Source of the DNA: Streptomyces maremycinicus
GTDB taxonomy: Bacteria; Actinomycetota; Actinomycetes; Streptomycetales; Streptomycetaceae
Assembly (NCBI RefSeq): GCF_001184025.1
Contig: NZ_BBYG01000025.1
Coordinates: 75,830-139,829, forward strand
Direction of reading: 5' to 3'
Length of the DNA: 64,000 bases
Position numbers and translations under genes: made by a program. Shown piece by piece: positions 57,547 to 64,000 of this stretch. Positions within the stretch are counted from its first letter, which is position 1, and each line of letters begins with the position of its first letter. Below the pieces are notes generated by a model, which worked only from the letters and a program-made list of their open reading frames with translations, was not told the origin of the DNA and made no database searches.

Positions 57547-60360
57547 ATGCAGAGCGCGTCGGACCGGCACGAGTACCCCGCCCACTGGGAGGCCGACGTG
57601 GTGCTGCGCGACGGCGGCACCGCGCGCATCCGCCCCATCACCGTTGATGACGCCGAGCGCCTGGTCAGCTTCTACGAGCAGGTTTCGGACGAGTCGAAGT
57701 ACTACCGGTTCTTCGCGCCCTACCCGCGCCTGTCCGACAAGGACGTCCACCGCTTCACGCACCACGACTTCGTGGACCGGGTGGGACTCGCGGCCACGGT
57801 CGGCGGCGAGTTCATCGCCACCGTACGCTATGACCGCATTGGTGCCGACGGCATGGCCGCCTCGGCGCCGGCCGACGAGGCCGAGGTCGCGTTCCTCGTC
57901 CAGGACGCCCATCAGGGCAGGGGCGTCGCCTCCGCGCTGCTGGAGCACATCGCGGCCGTGGCGCGCGAACGGGGCATCCGCCGCTTCGCCGCCGAAGTGC
58001 TCCCCGCCAACAACAAGATGATCAAGGTGTTCACGGACGCCGGCTACACCCAGAAGCGCAGCTTCGAGGACGGCGTCGTCCACCTGGAGTTCGGCCTCGA
58101 ACCCACGGAGCGCTCCCTCGCCGTGCAGCGCGCGCGGGAACAGCGCGCCGAGGCGCACTCGGTCGGACGGCTGCTGGCGCCCGGCTCCGTGGCGGTCGTC
58201 GGCACCGGCCGCACCCCCGGCGGCGTAGGGCGCAGCGTCCTGGGCAACCTGCGCGAGGCGGGCTTCACCGGGCGGCTGTACGCCGTGAACAAGGCTTTCC
58301 CCGAGGACCTGAAGGAACTGGACGGGGTGCCCGCCCACCGCTCGGTGCGCGACATCGCGGCGCCCGTCGACCTCGCGGTCGTCGCCGTCCCGGCGGAACA
58401 GGTCCCCGAGGCCGTCGCCGAGTGCGGTGAGCACGGCGTGCAGGGACTCGTGGTCCTGTCCGCCGGGTACGCCGAGAGCGGTCCCGACGGTCGCGAGCGC
58501 CAGCGCGAACTCGTCCGGCACGCGCGCGCGTACGGCATGCGGATCATCGGTCCGAACGCCTTCGGCGTCATCAACACCTCCCCGCAGGTGCGGCTGAACG
58601 CCTCGCTGGCCCCGGAGATGCCGCGACCCGGCCGGATCGGCCTGTTCGCCCAGTCCGGCGCCATCGGTATCGCCCTGCTGTCCCGCCTGCACCGGCGTGG
58701 TGGCGGCGTCACCGGCGTCACCGGCGTGTCCACCTTCGTCTCCTCCGGCAACCGCGCGGACGTCTCGGGCAACGACGTCCTCCAGTACTGGTACGACGAC
58801 CCCGACACGGACGTCGCCCTGATGTACCTGGAATCCATCGGCAACCCGCGCAAGTTCACCCGGCTGGCGCGGCGCACCGCGGCCGCCAAGCCCCTGGTCG
58901 TCGTCCAGGGCGCGGGTTCCGCCCCGCAGGGGCACGCCGTACAGGCGACCCGGCTGCCCCACGCGACGGTGTCGGCGCTGCTGCGCCAGGCCGGCGTGAT
59001 CCGCGTGGACACCATCACCGAACTGGTCGACGCGGGCCTGCTGCTCGCCCGGCAGCCGCTGCCCACGGGCCCGCGGGTGGCGATCCTCGGCAACTCCGAG
59101 TCGCTGGGCCTGCTGACGTACGACGCCTGTCTCTCGGAAGGGCTGCGTCCACTGCCGCCGCTGGACCTGACGACCGAGGCGTCGGCCCGGGACTTCCACG
59201 CGGCGCTGGCCCGGGCACTGGCCGACGAGACATGCGACGCGGTGGTCGTGACGGCGATCCCGGCGATCGGGGAGAGGTCGCCCGGGGACGCGGAACTCGC
59301 GGAGGCCCTGCGGTCGGCCGCGGCGGCGGCCCCCGCCAAACCGGTGCTCGTGGTGCACGTGGAACTCGGCGGTCTCGCGACGGCGCTGTCCGCCGCGACG
59401 AGCACCGCCCCGCGCGCGGAAGCGGCCCCCTACGCGCGTACCGACGCCCCCGATGCCGCGCGGCCGGTGCCCGCCGCCGTGGAACCGGCCGAGGGAACAC
59501 ATCTCATCCCCGCCTACCCCGCCGCAGAACGCGCCGTGCGCGCGCTGGCGGAGGCGGTGAAGTACGGCCAGTGGCGGCGCGAGGCGGCCGACGCCGGCAA
59601 GGTGCCCGAGTACGAGGACATCGACGAGAAGGGCGCCGCGGAACTGATCGGCGGGCTCCTCGCGCGCGGGCAGGGCCTGACCCTCGGCACCGACGAGACC
59701 TGCGAGCTGCTCGGCCGCTACGGCATCCGCACCCGCCGGGCCATCCCTGCGCCCACCGCGGACGAGGCCGCGCGGGCCGCCGCCGCCCTCGGGTACCCCG
59801 TCGCCCTCAAGGCCACCGCCCCGCACCTGCGGCACCGCGCCGACCTGGGCGGCGTGCGGCTCGATGTGGCCGACGAGGAGCAACTGCGCCGCTCGTACGC
59901 CGAGTTGAGCGAGCTCTTCGGGAAGCCGGAGGAGATCCGCCCGGTCGTCCAGGCGATGGCACCGCGCGGCGTCGACACCGTCGTCCGCGCGGTCATCGAC
60001 CCGGCGGCCGGGGCCGTGCTGTCCTTCGGGCTCGCCGGAGCCGCCTCGCAGCTGCTCGGAGACATGGCGCACCGGCTGGTCCCGGTCACCGACCGGGACG
60101 CGACCTCCCTGATCCGGTCCATCCGGACCGCCCCGCTCCTCTTCGGCTGGCGCGGCTCGACACCCGTCGACACCGCCGCCCTGGAGGAGCTGCTGCTGCG
60201 GGTGTCGAGGCTGGTCGACGACCACCCCGAGGTCGTCGCGGTCACCCTCGAGCCGGTCGTCGTCGCCCCGCACGGCCTGAGCGTGCTCGGCGCCTCCGTA
60301 CGCCTCGCACCCCCGCCGGCGCGCGACGACCTCGGCCCGAGGACGCTGCCTGCCTACTGA
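57547..60360 (+). CDS. Protein lysine acetyltransferase: GNAT domain fused to NDP-forming acyl-CoA synthetase-like domains
   Basis: 937 residues from ATG 57547. A TACTCT -10-like hexamer ends 6 nt before the ATG and no ribosome-binding site is visible, so the mRNA is probably leaderless. Residues 1-185 form a GNAT domain (VAFLVQDAHQGRGVASALLEHI gives the acetyl-CoA pyrophosphate loop). A CoA-binding Rossmann domain starts near 200 (VAVVGTGRTPGGVGRSVLGNLREAGFTG). A succinyl-CoA-synthetase-like domain follows (GLFAQSGAIGIALL), and an ATP-grasp domain at about 720-930 (GYPVALKATAPHLRHRADLGGV). This order corresponds to the actinobacterial Pat/PatA acetyltransferases that silence acyl-CoA synthetases, with GNAT N-terminal. 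Whether the synthetase part is active is unclear. Confidence 0.92.
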   Translation: MQSASDRHEYPAHWEADVVLRDGGTARIRPITVDDAERLVSFYEQVSDESKYYRFFAPYPRLSDKDVHRFTHHDFVDRVGLAATVGGEFIATVRYDRIGADGMAASAPADEAEVAFLVQDAHQGRGVASALLEHIAAVARERGIRRFAAEVLPANNKMIKVFTDAGYTQKRSFEDGVVHLEFGLEPTERSLAVQRAREQRAEAHSVGRLLAPGSVAVVGTGRTPGGVGRSVLGNLREAGFTGRLYAVNKAFPEDLKELDGVPAHRSVRDIAAPVDLAVVAVPAEQVPEAVAECGEHGVQGLVVLSAGYAESGPDGRERQRELVRHARAYGMRIIGPNAFGVINTSPQVRLNASLAPEMPRPGRIGLFAQSGAIGIALLSRLHRRGGGVTGVTGVSTFVSSGNRADVSGNDVLQYWYDDPDTDVALMYLESIGNPRKFTRLARRTAAAKPLVVVQGAGSAPQGHAVQATRLPHATVSALLRQAGVIRVDTITELVDAGLLLARQPLPTGPRVAILGNSESLGLLTYDACLSEGLRPLPPLDLTTEASARDFHAALARALADETCDAVVVTAIPAIGERSPGDAELAEALRSAAAAAPAKPVLVVHVELGGLATALSAATSTAPRAEAAPYARTDAPDAARPVPAAVEPAEGTHLIPAYPAAERAVRALAEAVKYGQWRREAADAGKVPEYEDIDEKGAAELIGGLLARGQGLTLGTDETCELLGRYGIRTRRAIPAPTADEAARAAAALGYPVALKATAPHLRHRADLGGVRLDVADEEQLRRSYAELSELFGKPEEIRPVVQAMAPRGVDTVVRAVIDPAAGAVLSFGLAGAASQLLGDMAHRLVPVTDRDATSLIRSIRTAPLLFGWRGSTPVDTAALEELLLRVSRLVDDHPEVVAVTLEPVVVAPHGLSVLGASVRLAPPPARDDLGPRTLPAY

Positions 60361-60549
60361 GCGCACCGTCCGGGGCATGCCGTCGGGCACGCGTCGGGCA
60401 CGCGCGCGAGGACACGCAGGCCGGACTGCGGCCCGCCCCGTGACGGCGCCCCGCGGAGCGCCGACGGAGCGCGTCCCGGCCGCCGCCGACGTACCGGGGC
60501 GGTCCTGAGCGGTGCCTCGCAGTCAGTGGGCCCCCGTAGGATGGAGGGC

Positions 60550-61137
60550 ATGGCCAAGACCAGTACGACGACCCAGGGGCTGCGCGCGGCGATCGAGCGC
60601 AGCGGCTACTACCCGGCCCTCGTGGCCGAGGCGGTGGAGGCCGCTGTGGGCGGCGAGCCGATCCGGTCGTACCTGGTCCACCAGGAGACCACGTTCGATC
60701 AGAACGAGGTGCGCCGGCACGTGACGGTGCTGGTCCTCACCGGCAACCGCTTCATCGTCAGCCACACCGACGAGCAGGCCGCCGACACCACCTCCCCGAC
60801 CCCCTACGCCACGACGTCCACGGAGTCCGTGAAGATCGGCCGGATCTCGTCCGTCGTCCTCAGCCGGGTCGTCGCCAACCCGGAGTCGTACACGCCTGGC
60901 ACCCTGCCGCGCGAGGTCGTGCTGACCATCGGCTGGGGCGCCGTCTCCCGTATCGACCTGGAGCCGGCCGCCTGCGGCGACCCCAACTGCGACGCCGACC
61001 ACGGCTACACGGGCAGTTCGACGGCAGACGACCTCAGCCTGCGGGTGAGCGAGGCCGGTGACGGCCCGGAGACGGTCCGCCAGGCGCTCGTCTTCGCGCA
61101 GTCGCTCTCCGAGGCGACAGTGGACGTACCCCGCTGA
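60550..61137 (+). CDS. DUF5998 conserved protein
   Basis: 195 residues from ATG 60550. TAGGAT (60537-60542) sits 7 nt before the ATG, and GGAGGG lies within those 7 nt, so either leaderless or SD-led translation is possible. Typical actinobacterial features: LRAAIERSGYYPALVAEAVEAA, RHVTVLVLTGNRFIVSHTDEQ, SVKIGRISSVVLSRVV, and ACGDPNCDADHGYTG with two Cys and one His that may bind metal. No function is known. Its stop overlaps the start of the phosphodiesterase gene (TGATG), so the two are coupled. Confidence 0.88.
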   Translation: MAKTSTTTQGLRAAIERSGYYPALVAEAVEAAVGGEPIRSYLVHQETTFDQNEVRRHVTVLVLTGNRFIVSHTDEQAADTTSPTPYATTSTESVKIGRISSVVLSRVVANPESYTPGTLPREVVLTIGWGAVSRIDLEPAACGDPNCDADHGYTGSSTADDLSLRVSEAGDGPETVRQALVFAQSLSEATVDVPR

Positions 61138-62381
61138 TGTCCCACCCGCATCCCTCCGCCGCCCATGATCGAGGGCGCCCCGCGCCCGCCCCTTCCGGCT
61201 CCGCCTCCTGGGACTACCCCGAACCGCTCGCCGTCGGATCCGCCCCCGTCCCCGAGTACGGCTCCGGCTCCCTCGCCGACCTGCTGCCCACGCTGGCGGC
61301 GGGCATGGACGTACCCGGCATGACCGCGGCGATCCCGGAGCTCACCCCGGCCGACCGCAACTGCGTCTTCCTGATCGACGGCCTCGGCTGGGAGCAGATC
61401 AAGTCGCACCCCGACGAGGCGCCCTATCTCCACGCGCTGCTCGGCAGCTCGCGCGGCGGCACCGGACGTCCGCTCACCGCCGGCTACCCGGCGACCACCG
61501 CGACCTCCCTCGCCTCCGTCGGTACCGGCCTGCCCCCGGGCGCGCACGGCCTGCCCGGCTACACCGTGCGCGACCCGGCGACCGGAGCGCTGATGAACCA
61601 GCTCCGCTGGCAGCCGTGGACCGCCCCGGGCGTCTGGCAGCCGTACCCCACCGTCTTCCAGCTCGCCCACAAGGCGGGCGTGCACGCCGCCCAGGTGTCG
61701 TCCCCCACCTTCCAGAACACCCCGCTGACCAAGGTCGCGCTCAGCGGCGGAACGTTTCACGGGCGGCTGACCGGCGAGGAGCGCATGGACTTCGCCGCCG
61801 AGCAACTCGCCGCCGGTGACCGCTCCCTCGTCTACACGTACTACGCGGAACTGGACGGCGCCGGGCACCGCTACGGCGTCGCCTCCGACACCTGGCGCGG
61901 CCAGCTCATGTACGTCGACCGGCTCGTCCAGCGACTCGCCGAGCAGCTCCCCCCGCGCAGCGCGCTCTACGTCACCGCCGACCACGGCATGGTCGACGTG
62001 CCCTTCGACGAGGAGCACCGCATCGACTTCGACGCGGACTGGGAACTGCGCGCCGGGGTCGCCCTGCTGGGCGGCGAGGGCCGCGCCCGCCATGTCTACG
62101 CCGTACCGGGCGCCGAGGACGACGTCCTGACCTGCTGGCGCGAGGTGCTCGGCGAGCAGTTCTGGATCGCCTCCCGCGACGAGGCGATCGCCGCGGGCTG
62201 GTTCGGACCGCGGGTCGACGAGCGGGTGTACGCCCGTCTCGGTGACGTCATCGCGGCCGCCAGGGACGACGTGCTGATCATCGCCTCCGAACGGGAGCCC
62301 AAGGAGTCGGCGATGGTCGGCAACCACGGCTCGATGACCCCTGCCGAGCAGCTGGTCCCGCTGCTCGAAGTACGCTCCTGA
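61137..62381 (+). CDS. Alkaline phosphatase superfamily protein (nucleotide pyrophosphatase/phosphodiesterase type)
   Basis: 414 residues from ATG 61137. The fold signatures are VFLIDGLGWEQI with the first metal Asp, GYPATTATSLASVGTG with the nucleophile Thr and the following Ser, HGLPGYTV, YYAELDGAGHRYG (metal Asp and His), TADHGMVDVP (metal Asp-His) and NHGSMTPAE at the end (third His). All metal ligands of two-zinc phosphodiesterases are present. Substrate is unknown. It is coupled to the DUF5998 gene and followed 92 bp later by tdk, suggesting a nucleotide-related role (inference). Confidence 0.92.
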   Translation: MSHPHPSAAHDRGRPAPAPSGSASWDYPEPLAVGSAPVPEYGSGSLADLLPTLAAGMDVPGMTAAIPELTPADRNCVFLIDGLGWEQIKSHPDEAPYLHALLGSSRGGTGRPLTAGYPATTATSLASVGTGLPPGAHGLPGYTVRDPATGALMNQLRWQPWTAPGVWQPYPTVFQLAHKAGVHAAQVSSPTFQNTPLTKVALSGGTFHGRLTGEERMDFAAEQLAAGDRSLVYTYYAELDGAGHRYGVASDTWRGQLMYVDRLVQRLAEQLPPRSALYVTADHGMVDVPFDEEHRIDFDADWELRAGVALLGGEGRARHVYAVPGAEDDVLTCWREVLGEQFWIASRDEAIAAGWFGPRVDERVYARLGDVIAAARDDVLIIASEREPKESAMVGNHGSMTPAEQLVPLLEVRS

Positions 62382-62473
62382 CGCCCGGAACCGTTTCGTC
62401 CTCCACGCCCACCCCTACGCCCACGCCACGCACCGCACCGCCCCCACCCTGACCGAAAGGCGCTCGACTCCCC

Positions 62474-63121
62474 ATGCCCGAGCTGGTGTTCTTCTCCGGA
62501 ACCATGGACTGCGGGAAGTCGACGCTGGCCCTCCAGATAGAGCACAACCGCTCCTCGCGCGGCCTCCAGGGCATGATCTTCACGCGTGACGACCGCGCGG
62601 GCGAGGGCAAGCTCTCCTCCCGCCTGGGCCTGGTCACCGACGCCGTCGAGGTCGAGGACGGCCAGGACCTCTACGCCTCCCTCGTCGACCACCTCTCGCA
62701 GGGCGGCCGCGCCGACTACGTGATCGCGGACGAGGCACAGTTCCTGGCCGAAGAACAGATCGACCAGCTCGCGCGCGTGGTCGACGACCTGGACATCGAC
62801 GTCTACGCCTTCGGCATCACCACCGACTTCCGCTCCAAGCTCTTCCCCGGCTCCCAGCGGCTCGTCGAACTCGCCGACCGCGTCGAGGTCCTCCAGGTCG
62901 AGGCACTGTGCTGGTGCGGTGCCCGCGCCACGCACAACGCCCGCACGCTGGGCGGTGTCATGGTCGTCGAGGGCGCCCAGGTCGTCGTCGGCGATGTCGA
63001 CCAGGCGGACACGGTCGGCTACGAGGTCCTGTGCAGACGTCACCACCGCCGCCGTATGACCTCGGCCTCGGCCCGGGCGGCGGCCCTGTCGCCGGACGTG
63101 CTGCCGGTGCAGCAGGTCTAG
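62474..63121 (+). CDS. tdk: Thymidine kinase
   Basis: 215 residues from ATG 62474; a GAAAGG ribosome-binding site is about 15 nt upstream, a little far. It salvages thymidine to TMP. Walker A-like FSGTMDCGKST (7-17), IADEAQFL as Walker B with catalytic Glu, FGITTDFRSKLFPGS lasso-side loop, and zinc ligands in LCWCGARATHNAR plus CRRHHRRR are family markers. The C-terminal 20 residues are Ala-rich. Same orientation as the DUF5998-phosphodiesterase genes. Confidence 0.95.
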   Translation: MPELVFFSGTMDCGKSTLALQIEHNRSSRGLQGMIFTRDDRAGEGKLSSRLGLVTDAVEVEDGQDLYASLVDHLSQGGRADYVIADEAQFLAEEQIDQLARVVDDLDIDVYAFGITTDFRSKLFPGSQRLVELADRVEVLQVEALCWCGARATHNARTLGGVMVVEGAQVVVGDVDQADTVGYEVLCRRHHRRRMTSASARAAALSPDVLPVQQV

Positions 63122-63138
63122 GGTCCAGGGGCCGTCCC

Positions 63139-63939
63139 TCAGCGAGGACCCTGGATCACGGAGAAGCGGGCCCCCTCGGGGTCGGCCACGGCCGCCACGC
63201 GCCCGCGCTCGCTGTCCTGGGCCGGTTCGAGGACCCGCCCGCCGAGTTCGACGACGCGGCCGAGCGCCGCGTCCGTCTCGGCCACCTCGAAGTACGTCGT
63301 CCAGTGCGGCCCCCGGTCCCGGGGCAGCGCGGCTCCCACCCCGCGGATGCCGGCGACCGGACGGCCGGCGACTTGCAGGGTCACGTGGTCGACGTCGGCG
63401 GACACCACCGTCTCCTCGTAGCCGAAGACCGTCTCGTAGAACTTGCGGACGCCCGCGGCCTCGTAGGTCGTCAGCTCGTTCCAGGCGGGGGTGCCGGGCA
63501 CGCCGGTGATGGTGGTGCCGACATGGGCCGCCGCCTGCCAGACGCCGAAGACCGCGCCGGAGGGATCGGAGCCGATGGCCAGCCGCCCGGCGTCGGATGC
63601 GTCCAGCGGGCCGACCCCGATCGTGCCGCCGCACAGGCGGACCGTTTCGGCGGTCGTGTCCACGTCGTCCGAGGCGAAGTAGGGCGTCCAGGCGACCGGG
63701 AGGTGCCGGTCCGGGGGCAGTTGACCGATGCCGGCCACCTCACGCCCGTCGAGCAGCGCCCGCACATAGGGGCCCAGCTGCTGCGGGCCGGGCCGGAACT
63801 CCCAGCCGAACAGTTCGCCGTAGAACTCCTGCGTCGCGGTCAACCCGTGCGCCATCAGACTCACCCAGCAGGGTGTACCGGGCGCGTACCGGGCGTGTGC
63901 TGCGCCGATCGGGCCGGCCGGCCCACCTGCCTCGGTCAT
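63139..63939 (-). CDS. VOC (glyoxalase/bleomycin-resistance) family protein, two-domain
   Basis: 266 residues from ATG 63939 with GAGGAG 7 nt upstream; the GTG two codons before is too close to that site. Two tandem VOC modules: residues about 20-125 (PCWVSLMAHGLTATQEFYGELFGWEF ... DPSGAVFGVWQ) and 140-262 (AWNELTTYEAAGVRKFYETVFGYEE ... DPEGARFSVIQ). The metal-ligand pattern is incomplete in the first module, so a hydrolase/lyase role is uncertain. The gene is convergent with tdk, with only 17 bp between the two stops. Confidence 0.92.
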   Translation of the reverse strand: MTEAGGPAGPIGAAHARYAPGTPCWVSLMAHGLTATQEFYGELFGWEFRPGPQQLGPYVRALLDGREVAGIGQLPPDRHLPVAWTPYFASDDVDTTAETVRLCGGTIGVGPLDASDAGRLAIGSDPSGAVFGVWQAAAHVGTTITGVPGTPAWNELTTYEAAGVRKFYETVFGYEETVVSADVDHVTLQVAGRPVAGIRGVGAALPRDRGPHWTTYFEVAETDAALGRVVELGGRVLEPAQDSERGRVAAVADPEGARFSVIQGPR

Positions 63940-64000
63940 CGTCACTCTCTCCTCGGCCCCCTGCGGTGGCCGTGTCGCTTCCGCCCTCGGAGGATGCCTG

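Noticed and set aside
57088..60390. Long minus-strand frame (about 1100 codons) running into ptsH
   Set aside because: Only its last 93 codons are the real HPr gene; the rest is antisense to the acetyltransferase gene and without motifs.
1..64000. CRISPR arrays, tRNA/rRNA genes, transposases, phage genes, attachment sites
   Set aside because: I looked for these by eye on both strands and found none; the tandem repeats present lack the spacing and unique spacers of CRISPR arrays.

Overview
The window is about 64 kb of Streptomyces chromosome. It has very high G+C with strong codon-position bias, frequent GTG starts, HrdB-type sigma factor and WhiH-type GntR regulator genes, and the gene order lexA-nrdRJ ... 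rnhB ... whiH-hrdB ... parE ... parC ... ptsH known from the Streptomyces core chromosome. No tRNA, rRNA, insertion sequence, prophage or CRISPR array was seen. The left edge cuts a DinG-type helicase gene; the right edge ends just beyond the start of a VOC-family gene.

Region 1 (1-9.5 kb) holds DNA repair and nucleotide supply: the helicase end, lexA with its SOS box over its promoter, and nrdR-nrdJ (class II, B12-dependent ribonucleotide reductase) behind a pair of NrdR boxes whose centres are 31 bp apart. It continues with a TerD-like protein, a DUF4937 protein, a histidine phosphatase and an ADP-ribosylglycohydrolase-like gene. Region 2 (9.5-24.9 kb) holds a 14-helix MFS exporter divergent from a TetR repressor with two perfect operators, rnhB, a small gene resembling a detached helicase tail, a RecQ helicase fused to a phosphoribosyltransferase-like domain, a DUF4192 protein with peptide repeats, a glycogen-debranching-like protein, a Nudix/winged-helix protein and an ABC ATPase-permease fusion.

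Region 3 (24.9-32 kb) is the cell-cycle and housekeeping core: whiH (sporulation), hrdB (principal sigma factor), a secreted trypsin-like protease, a small zinc protein and parE. Region 4 (32-47 kb) is signalling and carbon or carboxylate metabolism: a NarL-type two-component pair, a DUF485/sodium-solute symporter pair, a NitT/TauT-type ABC transporter flanked by two paralogous CitB-type response regulators and one CitA/DcuS-type kinase, an iron-box-controlled Apd1-like Fe-S protein, and two divergent citrate-synthase-family genes around an AT-rich palindrome. One of these two carries an N-terminal DNA-binding domain.

Region 5 (47-64 kb) holds a DUF6082 protein and a small companion, a CobW GTPase convergent with parC (their stop codons share four bases), an M16 peptidase pair with one inactive partner, and a c-di-AMP riboswitch in front of a secreted M23 endopeptidase. 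After these come a GntR regulator, ptsH, a GNAT/acyl-CoA-synthetase-like protein acetyltransferase, a DUF5998-phosphodiesterase-thymidine kinase run and a VOC protein.

The most interesting unexplained items are the HTH-citrate synthase with its divergent partner and shared palindrome, the iron-box/Apd1-like gene, the CitB-ABC-CitB-CitA block, the RecQ-PRTase fusion, and the palindromes sitting on apparently leaderless promoters (Nudix gene, ABC fusion). All gene identities rest on motif recognition by eye; no database search was possible.
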